DNA of 64,000 bases. It comes from Gloeothece verrucosa PCC 7822 (GTDB taxonomy: Bacteria; Cyanobacteriota; Cyanobacteriia; Cyanobacteriales; Microcystaceae). The position numbers and the translations under genes were made by a program. The stretch is from contig NC_014501.1 of the NCBI RefSeq assembly GCF_000147335.1, forward strand, positions 3,656,300 through 3,720,299. The letters run 5' to 3'. The notes under the pieces were generated by a model. That model worked only from the letters and a program-made list of their open reading frames with translations. It searched no databases and had not been told where the DNA came from. Below are positions 55,910 through 64,000 of the stretch, in pieces. Numbering within the stretch: position 1 is the stretch's first letter; every line of letters begins with the position of its first letter.

Positions 55910-56761
55910 TTAAGAACAAAATCTTCCTCGTAATTGTTGAGTTTTTTCAAGAAATTCTTCTAGCCGCTCCCAATTTTCATTCTCAATCAGATCAATGACT
56001 TGCTCTAAACTTTGGCGATATTGAGAGAGTGATACTAATAAAGCTTCTCGATTATAATGAGCCATCATTAGCCCTAATTCTGGGTTTCCTCCTCCGACTC
56101 GACTGGTATCTCTAAACCCAGAACTGGCTAATTTTTGGGCTAACTCTTGAATATTTGAGTCTGATTCATGAATACAAGCATCAATCAGACTAGCACTAAC
56201 CATGACGGGTAAATGAGAAATCCAAGCAACCGCTTGATCATGTTCTATGGGAGAACATTGATCATAGAGCAAGGCTCCTAGTTTCTGCACAATTTCTCGC
56301 AGTTTTTCGACAGATTTTTCAGGAGTCGTTTCCACTGAGGTCAAAACATAAGGTCGATTGACAAATAGGTTCTTTTGTGCGGCATAGATTCCTTGTTCTG
56401 CGGTTCCTGCCATCGGATGTCCGCCGACAAAATTGGGCCAAAGTTGAGAACATCGTTCAACAATAGGGGCTTTAACCGAGCCGACATCGGTAATAATAGT
56501 TTCAGGATTAAGATTGAGTTCGAGGGTTAATCTTTCCACAGTAGGAATAATCTTATCAATAGGAGTACAGATAAAAATTATTTCTGTCTGAGACAATATT
56601 TCTAGACTAACATCAGCATGATTAACCGCCTCTAGCTCCATAGCAATTTCACAGGTTTTTGGGTTACGAGAGACCCCAAATATTTCTAAGCCAGAGGCCC
56701 GTAAATCTAGTCCTAAAGAGCCGCCTATTAACCCTAGTCCTACAATTCCAATTTTAGTCAT
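55910..56761 (-). CDS. tyrA: Prephenate/arogenate dehydrogenase
   Basis: 283 residues, tyrosine biosynthesis. N-terminal NAD(P) Rossmann loop IGIVGLGLIGGSLGLDLR, FICTPIDKIIPTVE, catalytic GGHPMAGTAEQG with the conserved His, and WISHLPVMVSASL in the helical dimer domain. Cyanobacterial TyrA enzymes of this size are generally NADP-dependent arogenate dehydrogenases, so that activity is most likely here (family inference). No ACT domain. ATG start. Confidence 0.93.
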   Translation of the reverse strand: MTKIGIVGLGLIGGSLGLDLRASGLEIFGVSRNPKTCEIAMELEAVNHADVSLEILSQTEIIFICTPIDKIIPTVERLTLELNLNPETIITDVGSVKAPIVERCSQLWPNFVGGHPMAGTAEQGIYAAQKNLFVNRPYVLTSVETTPEKSVEKLREIVQKLGALLYDQCSPIEHDQAVAWISHLPVMVSASLIDACIHESDSNIQELAQKLASSGFRDTSRVGGGNPELGLMMAHYNREALLVSLSQYRQSLEQVIDLIENENWERLEEFLEKTQQLRGRFCS

Positions 56762-56810
56762 TTGTGAGTTATGTGTTGTTGATTGTTAATTAACTATTTC
56801 CCCGTTTCCT

Positions 56811-56859
56811 ACTAATGGCTAATAACTAATGACTAATGACTAATGACTAATGACTAATC
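56811..56859. repeat. Heptad array between tyrA and the small membrane protein
   Basis: ACTAATG units in register, six or more. The stop codon (TAG, 56854-56856 on the minus strand) of the neighbouring small gene falls inside the array. Confidence 0.75.
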
Positions 56860-57123
56860 ACTGTGATAGTCAGAACAGCCAATCGCATTTTCTGTATTAG
56901 CGATTATCGGTTTTATCGTACATTTAAGACGATGATCGTTAGTAAAATACTGACAGGTAGGACAGGGGATTTGGTGCATTTTTTTAGCTCTCGCTACGGA
57001 ATCACGGATAGCCATCCACATTGTCGAGCATAGTAGAATTATAAGTCCCCAAGCCAACACAAAACAAATGGGCACTAAAACGGGCTGTAAAATTTTAATC
57101 AACTCATGTACTAGGCGAAGCAC
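56854..57123 (-). CDS. Small membrane protein with Cys motif
   Basis: 89 residues, GTG start at 57123 supported by AAAAGGAG 11 nt upstream. One hydrophobic helix (VLVPICFVLAWGLIILLCSTMWMAI), then a cytosolic tail with CPTCQYF...RLKCTIKP...IGCSDYH, i.e. four cysteines possibly binding metal. A conserved pattern of unknown function in cyanobacteria as far as I can tell; no name assigned. Stop codon lies in a heptad repeat. Next to tyrA on the same strand. Confidence 0.65.
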   Translation of the reverse strand: MLRLVHELIKILQPVLVPICFVLAWGLIILLCSTMWMAIRDSVARAKKMHQIPCPTCQYFTNDHRLKCTIKPIIANTENAIGCSDYHSD

Positions 57124-57145
57124 GGAATTTCTTCTCCTTTTGCGT

Positions 57146-57318
57146 TCAACAGTTTACAGTTAACAGTTATCAGTAGTTCGTTGCTGGGGGGTTGATCCGA
57201 CAGATCTCAGTTGAGACGATTATAAATCTGGCAAACGCACCCGCGCCTCTGAGTGATCAGAGGTTTAAAAGAATAACTGAACTGATCTGTGATTACTGTT
57301 AACAGTTAACTGCTAACT
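57146..57318. other. Spacer with inverted AACAGTTAAC-type repeats
   Basis: Copies of a CAGTTAACAGTTA-like sequence near 57146-57170 and, inverted, near 57293-57318, with a CCTCTGA/TCAGAGG hairpin (57246-57263) between. It lies past the Hpt gene stop; the hairpin may end that transcript. Confidence 0.5.
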
Positions 57319-57322
57319 GATC

Positions 57323-58207
57323 TTACCGTGCTGTTTCAAGAATTTGTACTAACTGAGATAGTTGTTGTTTATTAAAAACTTTCATAAGGGTTTTTGCCAC
57401 TGACTGCGGCTCTAAAGACACCAGGATTTGAGGTAATTTAGCATTAGCCAGTTGCTCTAACTCAAAAGTCGGGGCGATGTTTTGACTTTGCCCTAATTCA
57501 AGCAAGTCACTGCCTCGTTTAAGCTCTTTAATGATCACAGGCGCTAGAGTCGGATAGGAGTGTTTTGGGTTAGCGATGGCTTTTTGAGACAAGTTGACCA
57601 GTTGTTGCCATCCGGAATCATTAGGGGCTACTTTACTTAAGCTAGATACTAATTTTTCTAGTCTTTGGCGAGATTCTGCTGTAGCTTCCTGCTTAAAGAG
57701 TTGTAACATTTGCCGCAGCAGTTCTTTAATTTGAGAAGATGGATTAACCACAGCCGTCTCAGCTATCACAGTAGTGCCTTTGGCATTGGGGTTAAGCAAT
57801 TGATTGAGATAGCTCTGTAACTCGTTAAACATGGGTTCTCCTTGTTGAACGAGGGCGTTAGCTTCATCATCTTGAAGACCAAAAGGACTTTGTAATTTTT
57901 CCACTAGCGCTTGTAAGATATCATAGGCTTTTAAAAATAAAGATTCTAATTTTTGGTCAACTTGAACATAATTTTCTCTTAGGATTTTAAAAGCGTCTTC
58001 TAAGCGGTGGGCTGTTTTTTGAATGCTCCCATAGCCAAGCATCGCCGCGCCACCTTTAATAGAATGGGCCGCTCGAAACATTTCATTAACCTCTTCAGAG
58101 TCATTAGCCATGTTAGAGAGATCTAAAATGCCCTTTTCTAAGGTTTCTAAGTGTTCGTTGGCTTCTATAATGAAATATTCTAGAATTTTACTATTTGCCG
58201 CTTCCAC
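57323..58207 (-). CDS. Hpt-domain phosphotransfer protein (CheA P1-like)
   Basis: 294 residues if GTG 58207 is the start (MEAANSKILEYFIIEANEHLETLEKGI), supported by AGGGGG about 10 nt upstream; the frame also extends to a TTG at 58276. Residues about 5-105 are a histidine-phosphotransfer helical bundle with phospho-His in AAHSIKGGAAMLGY. The remaining ~190 residues are helical and unassigned. No kinase, CheY-binding or dimerisation domain of CheA follows, so this is an orphan Hpt relay, possibly for a hybrid kinase such as the giant multi-PAS protein (inference). Confidence 0.82.
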   Translation of the reverse strand: MEAANSKILEYFIIEANEHLETLEKGILDLSNMANDSEEVNEMFRAAHSIKGGAAMLGYGSIQKTAHRLEDAFKILRENYVQVDQKLESLFLKAYDILQALVEKLQSPFGLQDDEANALVQQGEPMFNELQSYLNQLLNPNAKGTTVIAETAVVNPSSQIKELLRQMLQLFKQEATAESRQRLEKLVSSLSKVAPNDSGWQQLVNLSQKAIANPKHSYPTLAPVIIKELKRGSDLLELGQSQNIAPTFELEQLANAKLPQILVSLEPQSVAKTLMKVFNKQQLSQLVQILETAR

Positions 58208-58512
58208 AAGCCAGTTCCCCCTTACAGATACATCACTGTTGATTGATAAACAATGAAGTCTCTTTTTAGTCGGCAAGGAAGTCTTAAGTATCTAACCCTG
58301 ACTATGCCAGAACCCTATAGAGACTCTAATCATAGAATTCCCAAAAATGGAAGAAAAAATAACATTCTTTAGGGAACAGGGGGTAGGGCGTGGGGGAAGG
58401 GGGCAAGGGAAAGACGCTCTGACTCAAGATGTTTTGTGATCTCCTCTATGATCCCGAGCCAAGATTTGATAATATCTTAGAGAAAGTTTAAAAAATGTTA
58501 CAAAAATTCTCA

Positions 58513-59514
58513 ATGAAATTATTGGTAGTTGGTGGTACGGGCACTTTGGGCATACAAGTGGCTCGTCGCGCTTTAGAAGAGGGTTATCAAGTACGGTGTT
58601 TAGTGCGAAATCCCAAAAAGCCGGCATCTTCAAAATTAAAAGAGTGGGGTGCTGAACTGATCCAAGGGAACCTACGTGACCCAAGAACCCTCATTACAGC
58701 ATTAGAAGGAATAGAAGCCGTTATTGATGTAGCTACAGCTAGAGCCACTGATTCATTAAGTATTAAACAAGTTGACTGGGAAGGGAAAGTCAATCTCATT
58801 AAGGCGGCGGCATCGGCAGGCGTTGAGCGTTATGTCTTTTTCTCGATTCATAATGCCGAAAAATTTCCGAATGTTCCTTTAATGGAAATTAAACATTGTA
58901 CAGAGCTTTTTTTAGCTGAATCTGGGTTAAAGTACACCATATTGCGCCCTTGTGGGTTTATGCAGGGGTTAATCAGCCAATACGCTGTGCCCATTTTAGA
59001 TCAGCAGGGGGTTTGGATTACTGGCGAAAGTACACCCATTGCCTATATGGATACTCAAGATCTTGCTAAATTCGCCGTTCGCGCTTTGGAAGTTCCTCAA
59101 ACCGAAAAAAGAACCTTTCCTCTGATGGGAACTCGCGCTTGGAAAGCTGAAGAAATTATCCAACTGTGTGAGCGGCTCTCGGGCAAAGAAGCCAAAATTT
59201 CGCGAGTTCCTATGGGATTGTTGCGTTTTCTGCGCCGAGTGACTCGCTTTTTTCAATGGACTTATAATGTATCAGACCGTCTAGCCTTTGCGGAGGTTTT
59301 AGCGAGTGGTCAACCCTTAGACGCGCCAATGGATGAAGTTTATCAAGCCTTTGGACTTGATCCCAAGCAAACAACTACTTTAGAATCCTATTTACAAGAT
59401 TATTTTAGTCGAATCCTTAAAAAGCTTAAAGAACTCGATTACGACAAAAAAGACCAGAAAAAGAAAAACAAGAAAACCCCTTTTAAAACTAATTTTGACG
59501 GATCTCTAAAGTAG
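58513..59514 (+). CDS. ycf39: Ycf39-like NAD(P)-binding protein, photosystem II assembly
   Basis: 333 residues from ATG 58513 (MKLLVVGGTGTLGIQVARRALEEGYQVRCLVRN); the frame opens 18 nt earlier. Atypical short-chain dehydrogenase of the NmrA-like group, with the glycine-rich GGTGTLG nucleotide loop and YILRPCGFMQGL-type region. Ycf39 helps insert chlorophyll into photosystem II subunits with Hlip partners. It carries a lysine-rich C-terminal extension (KKDQKKKNKKTPFKTNFDGSLK) not essential to the fold. NadK follows after 11 nt, so an operon is likely. Confidence 0.88.
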   Translation: MKLLVVGGTGTLGIQVARRALEEGYQVRCLVRNPKKPASSKLKEWGAELIQGNLRDPRTLITALEGIEAVIDVATARATDSLSIKQVDWEGKVNLIKAAASAGVERYVFFSIHNAEKFPNVPLMEIKHCTELFLAESGLKYTILRPCGFMQGLISQYAVPILDQQGVWITGESTPIAYMDTQDLAKFAVRALEVPQTEKRTFPLMGTRAWKAEEIIQLCERLSGKEAKISRVPMGLLRFLRRVTRFFQWTYNVSDRLAFAEVLASGQPLDAPMDEVYQAFGLDPKQTTTLESYLQDYFSRILKKLKELDYDKKDQKKKNKKTPFKTNFDGSLK

Positions 59515-59525
59515 GATGACAAATC

Positions 59526-60443
59526 GTGCCAACAGCCGGCATCATCTATAACGATATCAAACCGATAGCTTGTAAAGTGGCTTTGGAGTTAGAAGACAAG
59601 CTAAAAACTCATGGTTGGGAGGTGGTAACCGCCACAGGTGGGGGAGGAATATTGGGCTATTCTCGACCAGAAAGCCCTGTATGTCATACCCGTATTGAAC
59701 AATTAATTCCGCCAAACTTTGACTCGAGTTTAACTTTTGCAATTGTTTTAGGGGGTGATGGGACAGTATTATCGGCTGCCCGTCAATTAGCTCCTTGTGG
59801 AATTCCCCTTTTAACGGTTAATACTGGGCATATGGGGTTTTTGACCGAAATTTATTTGAATCAATTACCCTCTGCCTTAGATAAGTTACTGGCGGGAGAT
59901 TACAACATTGAAGAACGCTCAATGATGACTGTACAGTTATTCCGAGAGGAGTTTTTATTATGGGAAGCTTTGTGTCTTAATGAAATGGTGGTTCATCGAG
60001 AGCCTTTAACCAGTATGTGCCATTTTGAAATTCAAATTGGTCATCATGCGCCTGTGGATATTGCGGCTGATGGGATTATTGTTTCTACGCCTACCGGTTC
60101 TACTGCCTATTCTTTGAGTGCAGGGGGTCCAGTGGTTACTCCTGATGTTCCTGTATTCCAGTTGGCCCCCATTTGTCCTCATTCTCTGGCTTCTCGCGCT
60201 CTCGTCTTTTCTGATAGTGAAAAGGTGAATATTTTTCCAGCTACTCCTAACCGAATGGTGATGGTGGTGGATGGTAACGGGGGTTGCTATATTTTACCCG
60301 ACGATCGAATTCATCTAGAGCGCTCATCTTATCGCGTCCGCTTTATTCGCTTACAATCTCCCGAGTTTTTCCGTGTATTACGAGAAAAGCTGGGTTGGGG
60401 TTTACCTCATATCGCTAAACCCACTTCTGTAGAATTGCCTTGA
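59526..60443 (+). CDS. nadK: NAD kinase
   Basis: 305 residues, GTG start 11 nt past ycf39. Phosphorylates NAD to NADP in the cytosol; supplies NADP for photosynthetic reduction. Motifs: [11 protein letters not shown], the NE/D signature NEMVVHR, and [31 protein letters not shown], all diagnostic. GHMGFL is present. One of possibly two NadK paralogues in cyanobacteria. Confidence 0.95.
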   Translation: MPTAGIIYNDIKPIACKVALELEDKLKTHGWEVVTATGGGGILGYSRPESPVCHTRIEQLIPPNFDSSLTFAIVLGGDGTVLSAARQLAPCGIPLLTVNTGHMGFLTEIYLNQLPSALDKLLAGDYNIEERSMMTVQLFREEFLLWEALCLNEMVVHREPLTSMCHFEIQIGHHAPVDIAADGIIVSTPTGSTAYSLSAGGPVVTPDVPVFQLAPICPHSLASRALVFSDSEKVNIFPATPNRMVMVVDGNGGCYILPDDRIHLERSSYRVRFIRLQSPEFFRVLREKLGWGLPHIAKPTSVELP

Positions 60444-60617
60444 ATAATCCATCGTCATTGGTTATATCCTTTGTGGTTAATTTTGCATAAAATCTGCGTT
60501 TTTCATCCACCTCTTTGGGGGAAAATTTATTTGGAATTTGAACTTGTCAGAAATATGTATAAGCTGCTAAAGTTGAGGATAATTAGCGTTGTTTCTAAAG
60601 CTGTAAAAACCTAACTG

Positions 60618-60682
60618 GGTGATCAAGAGGAAAAGTGGTCAAGTCGTTAAAAGTTTAAAAACCTTTCCTCCTCAAGGTCACC
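60618..60682 (+). promoter_or_regulatory. Nested stem structure before the ABC transporter gene
   Basis: Outer GGTGA (60618-60622) / TCACC (60678-60682) and inner GAGGAAA (60627-60633) / TTTCCTC (60664-60670). It ends 46 nt before the proposed ATG (60729). Could be a leader hairpin. Confidence 0.35.
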
Positions 60683-60728
60683 ATTAACCTATCCCTTTTA
60701 AAAGTTGCCTATTGCTACTTATTTGATT

Positions 60729-62531
60729 ATGATTCAATATTTATCAAAGCTTTTATACGTCGTAACCGGTAAAAGAATACAATTGGCTATTCTCGTGTTA
60801 ACTTTTTTCGTTTCATCAGGCGTAGAAGTTTTCGGCGTAGGACTGATTGGCCCATTTCTTAACATAGCTATTAAACCAAGCTCTATTCAAAAGATCCCTG
60901 TTTTAAACTGGATTTACGAGCAATTACATCTGCAATCTACTAGAGAGTTTATTCCCTTGATGGGCCTGGCTATTACCTGTTCCTTTATCATTCAAGCTGT
61001 TTTACTAATTTATTCACAAAAATACTTGAGTGACTTTAGCTACAACCAACAAAGAATTTTAACAAATAGATTGATTCACTCTTATTTGGCAGCCCCCTAT
61101 ACTTTTCATTTAAGTAAGAATACAGCCCATATTATTAAAAATATTATTAGCGAAACGACTCTTTTTACTCAGGGCTGTTTAATGCCATCTCTAAGGTTCA
61201 TTAACTATCTAGTGATCACTCTTCTATTCTTTGTACTGCTGGCTAAAACAAGTTCAGTCCTTTTGATATTGGTCTTAGGAGTTATCTTACCTATATTTTT
61301 ATTATTTAACCAATTAGGGGGAAAATTGCGACAATGGGGTAAGCACCGCTCGGAAAGTCAAAAAGAAATTGTTCGTACTATCAATCACAGTCTAGGGGGA
61401 TTTAAAGAAACCCGAATCTTAGGATGTGAAAGTTATTTTAGAAAAGAAGTAGAACACCAATCTCATGTTTACAGCCGAGCATCTACCTTGTTTACTATCG
61501 CTCAAATGCTGCCGAATGTGATCATCAAAACAGTTTTAATTATGATTTTGGTGCTTTACATTGCTTTTGCTGAAACTCTATTTAATCAAAATCTAGCCAG
61601 TTTAACGGGAGTGATAGGAATTTTTGCAGTGGCAGCTATGCGCTTAACTCCAGTAGCTAGTGGAGTTATAACTACGATCAATCAATTACAAAATAGTGGT
61701 TATACCCTGGATATGCTCTATTTAGACCTCAAAGAACTAGAAAAAGAAAATACAACCTATCAGTTGGACGAGGGAAAAGCTTTAAGCAGAAGTAACAACA
61801 CCAATTCTAATCTTCCTGAAAATGAAACCTTAGCTTTTGAAAATCAAATTGATTTAGTTGATATCAGTTACCGTTATCCCGGTTCTGAAGAGCCTTCTCT
61901 AGATCATATATTTTTGAGTATTAAAAAGGGAGAATCTATTGCTCTAATCGGTAAATCTGGCGCAGGTAAGACCACATTAGTAGATGTTATTTTAGGCCTG
62001 TTAATACCAGAAAGTGGAGACATACAAGTTGATGGGGTATCGGTCTACAATAATCTTCGTTCCTGGCAAAATTTAGTTGGCTATATACCCCAGTCCATTT
62101 TTCTCTTAGATGACACTATTGAGAAAAATATTGCTTTTGGTGTTCCTAACAAGTTAATCGATCAAGATAGATTATTTAAAGCGATAAAAGCCGCTCAACT
62201 TGAAGAGGTCGTTGAACAATTACCCAAAGGGATTAAAACAGAAATCGGTGAACGAGGAGTAAGACTATCAGGCGGACAACGTCAACGCATAGGAATTGCT
62301 CGTGCCCTTTACCATGAGCGAGAAATTCTCGTCTTAGATGAGGCCACTTCTGCACTAGATAACGAAACCGAACGTCTTGTTACTGAGGCGATTAAATCCC
62401 TAGCTGGAAGCAAAACTTTGATTATTATTGCCCACCGACTGACTACGGTTGAACATTGCAATCGTATTTATATGCTTAATAAGGGTAGTATCGTTAAGTC
62501 AGGTAGTTACCAAGAAGTTGTCACATCCTAA
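60729..62531 (+). CDS. ABC exporter, permease-ATPase fusion (MsbA/PglK-like)
   Basis: 600 residues from ATG 60729 (MIQYLSKLLYVVTGKR); a TTG 24 nt upstream is also in frame. N-terminal six-helix exporter domain (about 1-340), then ATPase: Walker A IGKSGAGKTT, Q-loop YIPQSIFLLD, signature LSGGQRQRIGIARAL, Walker B ILVLDEATSALD, H-loop AHRLTT. Such half-transporters dimerise and flip lipids or lipid-linked oligosaccharides. A glycosyltransferase gene lies just downstream in the opposite direction, suggesting envelope or exopolysaccharide export (inference). Heterocyst HepA-like function is not implied. Confidence 0.9.
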   Translation: MIQYLSKLLYVVTGKRIQLAILVLTFFVSSGVEVFGVGLIGPFLNIAIKPSSIQKIPVLNWIYEQLHLQSTREFIPLMGLAITCSFIIQAVLLIYSQKYLSDFSYNQQRILTNRLIHSYLAAPYTFHLSKNTAHIIKNIISETTLFTQGCLMPSLRFINYLVITLLFFVLLAKTSSVLLILVLGVILPIFLLFNQLGGKLRQWGKHRSESQKEIVRTINHSLGGFKETRILGCESYFRKEVEHQSHVYSRASTLFTIAQMLPNVIIKTVLIMILVLYIAFAETLFNQNLASLTGVIGIFAVAAMRLTPVASGVITTINQLQNSGYTLDMLYLDLKELEKENTTYQLDEGKALSRSNNTNSNLPENETLAFENQIDLVDISYRYPGSEEPSLDHIFLSIKKGESIALIGKSGAGKTTLVDVILGLLIPESGDIQVDGVSVYNNLRSWQNLVGYIPQSIFLLDDTIEKNIAFGVPNKLIDQDRLFKAIKAAQLEEVVEQLPKGIKTEIGERGVRLSGGQRQRIGIARALYHEREILVLDEATSALDNETERLVTEAIKSLAGSKTLIIIAHRLTTVEHCNRIYMLNKGSIVKSGSYQEVVTS

Positions 62532-62585
62532 CAAGCTCCTATTTAGGGAAAAACCCCTAACAGATTGGCAAACAAAGATAAAAGT

Positions 62586-62611
62586 AAGTAGGTGGATCGA
62601 ACCGCCTACTT
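62586..62611. terminator. Bidirectional hairpin between ABC and glycosyltransferase genes
   Basis: AAGTAGGTGG (62586-62595) / CCGCCTACTT (62602-62611), 6-nt loop, one T-G wobble. On the minus strand the loop reads TTCGAT. Confidence 0.6.
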
Positions 62612-62661
62612 ATCAAAAATTGAGGAATTTGTAATCCTAAGACATCGCTCAACAGAAATAT

Positions 62662-63939
62662 TTACTGAGTTTTAATTAGCTCGGATGGGACTCCATTATT
62701 AACTGTGTTGAGGGTTTCTTTAATTATAGATTGAAATCCATTCGTGGAATATTCTTTAACTACCTTAGCTTGTCCCTTCTCGGCCATTTTTATACATAAT
62801 TCTGGTTCTTTCAAAAGTTGGATACAGTGATTAATAAATTCTGTTTCATTCTCAGCAACTAAGAGATATTCTCCATTTTGTAACGTTTCGTAGCCATTGT
62901 GAGCATGGGAAGTAATAATCGCAGTTCGTCCATAAAAAAGAGACTCTACAACTTTGATTTTTGTCCCACCCCCTTCAAAAATTGGCACAATCGTAAAAGT
63001 ACATTGTTCATATTCCTCGGCTAGATTCTCAACAAAACCTACCACTTCTACGCCCGGAATTTGACCAATAACAGATTCTATCTTTTCCCATCCTCCTGAC
63101 CCTACTATCCGCAGTTTGGCTTGAGCCACTACCCCATGAATTTTTGGCCAACAGTGCTTAACAAATCTTAACATAGCTTCACGATTGACCCGATGACCGT
63201 AAGTTCCTACAAAGAGGATTACTGGCGAGTTTGACTGTTTAAAAGACGGTACAACTAGATTTGAGATACTGAACTGATAAGGAATGTTGGGAAGCAATGA
63301 AACTGAAGGATGATTGATTCTACGAGCATCATTTTCATTAGTTACCCAAATATGCTTACATTTTTCAATTAATGGCGGCATAATTTCCTCTATTTGTCGC
63401 AGTTGTCTAGTAATTAGCGGACGCAATAAAGGATTTAAATTCGGCTGATTCAACCGAGAGCGAAAAACGCTATCATCTAAATCATCAATGTCGAGTAATA
63501 TGGGAATAGTATTCTGATTAAAAACTCCAGAACGCGCAGTGGGTCGTAAATATCTGCCCACGATGAAATCGTAATTATTTTTATTGATTAAATCAGTAAC
63601 TAAAGACAGGACTTGTGGGTCCGCTTGATATTCGATGCTACGTTCTCCGAAAACTGTTGCTATTTGATCCACTAACTTAGGTGATAAAGGTCGAACCCAC
63701 CGCCATTTTCCAAATTGCCCCCGTTCTAAATGTTCAATTAGATTGATTGAGTTGGCATCTGGAAAAAATTTTTTGAGAAAGGGTAAGTAGCCTTTACCTA
63801 CTATAACAACATCCACCTTTCCTAGAACCAGAAGACTTTGATAAATAAGGAGGGTCCGTTGACCCCCTCCTGTGGTATCCAAGCAAGCATAGCTAGGAGC
63901 AATCAGTAAAAATTTTTTAGATTTGTCTGTAGAATACAT
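62662..63939 (-). CDS. Glycosyltransferase, GT4-like (GT-B fold)
   Basis: 425 residues from ATG 63939 (MYSTDKSKKFLLIAPSYACLDTTGGGQRTLL); the longer frame starts at a TTG. GT-B features: N-terminal acceptor domain with GGGQR glycine loop, C-terminal donor domain SPVILFVGTYGHRVN, GVEVVGFVENLAEEYEQCTFTIVPIFEGGGTKIKVVESLFYGRTAIIT, where the E...E pair fits GT4. Substrates unknown; with the convergent ABC exporter, an exopolysaccharide or glycolipid role is plausible. No membrane segment. Confidence 0.85.
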   Translation of the reverse strand: MYSTDKSKKFLLIAPSYACLDTTGGGQRTLLIYQSLLVLGKVDVVIVGKGYLPFLKKFFPDANSINLIEHLERGQFGKWRWVRPLSPKLVDQIATVFGERSIEYQADPQVLSLVTDLINKNNYDFIVGRYLRPTARSGVFNQNTIPILLDIDDLDDSVFRSRLNQPNLNPLLRPLITRQLRQIEEIMPPLIEKCKHIWVTNENDARRINHPSVSLLPNIPYQFSISNLVVPSFKQSNSPVILFVGTYGHRVNREAMLRFVKHCWPKIHGVVAQAKLRIVGSGGWEKIESVIGQIPGVEVVGFVENLAEEYEQCTFTIVPIFEGGGTKIKVVESLFYGRTAIITSHAHNGYETLQNGEYLLVAENETEFINHCIQLLKEPELCIKMAEKGQAKVVKEYSTNGFQSIIKETLNTVNNGVPSELIKTQ

Positions 63940-64000
63940 AAAAACTATATTGAAGGGTTTGACCAATTTTAAATTCAAAATTTTTTGATTCAAGCAGAAA

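Noticed and set aside
62586..62611. Minus-strand GGTTCGATCC in a hairpin, resembling a tRNA T-arm
   Set aside because: No acceptor, D or anticodon arms around it; the whole 26 nt forms a simple 10-bp hairpin between convergent genes, better read as a terminator.

Overview
The window is a chromosomal stretch of a cyanobacterium, most likely a unicellular Gloeothece/Cyanothece/Microcystis-type species. Evidence: it encodes families largely confined to oxygenic phototrophs (the PSI biogenesis factor BtpA, Ycf39, PAP/fibrillin, VKOR-thioredoxin, DUF3685/Ycf55-like, DUF3386, DUF1400 hydrolase, CYP120-type P450, cry-DASH, CrhR). It is AT-rich, carries a few HIP1 octamers GCGATCGC (2568, 5030, 12059, 36911, 42601), and has TAATGAC-type heptad repeats at gene borders. 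I saw no rRNA, tRNA, CRISPR array, intact insertion sequence or replication origin.

Layout. 1-2.1 kb: end of feoB, then feoA and a small HMA-like gene (ferrous iron uptake). 2.3-9.0 kb: OFA-type MFS carrier, TspO/MBR protein, ahcY, ExoD-like protein, secreted DUF1400 hydrolase. 9.0-11.1 kb: an AT-rich accessory patch of two unknown genes and a free-standing, catalytically degenerate HsdR N-terminal domain. 11.1-25.5 kb: XRE-PBP regulator, Uma2 nuclease, lysS with a KTSC tail, P450 and cry-DASH (divergent), Fur-family regulator, REC-DUF3685, ftsH, mraY, fibrillin, VKOR-Trx. 25.5-35.3 kb: btpA with an unusually structured upstream region, the rimO-crhR pair, thrC, a two-gene AAA ATPase + DUF4276/TOPRIM-like module (candidate defence system), lepA. 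35.4-39.5 kb: ribbon-helix-helix protein, PAS-GAF histidine kinase, DUF3386, a truncated ORF and a VapBC-type pair. 39.6-47.7 kb: efflux/stress cluster (deaminase, EmrB-like MFS, RclA-like flavoenzyme, secreted acidic protein, second MFS, HlyD/EmrA-like adaptor, MarR regulator). 47.8-58.3 kb: Nfu scaffold, REC-GGDEF-EAL protein, a giant multi-PAS kinase split by a frameshift, K+ channel, tyrA, small membrane protein, orphan Hpt protein. 58.5-64 kb: ycf39-nadK, ABC exporter, glycosyltransferase.

How genes work together. The clearest regulatory unit is the MarR gene with the HlyD adaptor and MFS gene: two near-identical 22-bp sites sit 7 and 9 nt upstream of the marR and hlyD-like start codons. 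The AAA+DUF4276 pair is translationally overlapped. rimO-crhR is a linkage I know from Synechocystis. Signalling genes (REC-GGDEF-EAL, giant kinase, orphan Hpt) are close together, but no direct partnership can be shown.

Most convergent gene pairs are separated by clear hairpins, several built from recurring sequence families. Starts were re-chosen where the longest frame began at an implausible TTG (noted per gene). All functional calls are from reading motifs; no database search was run.
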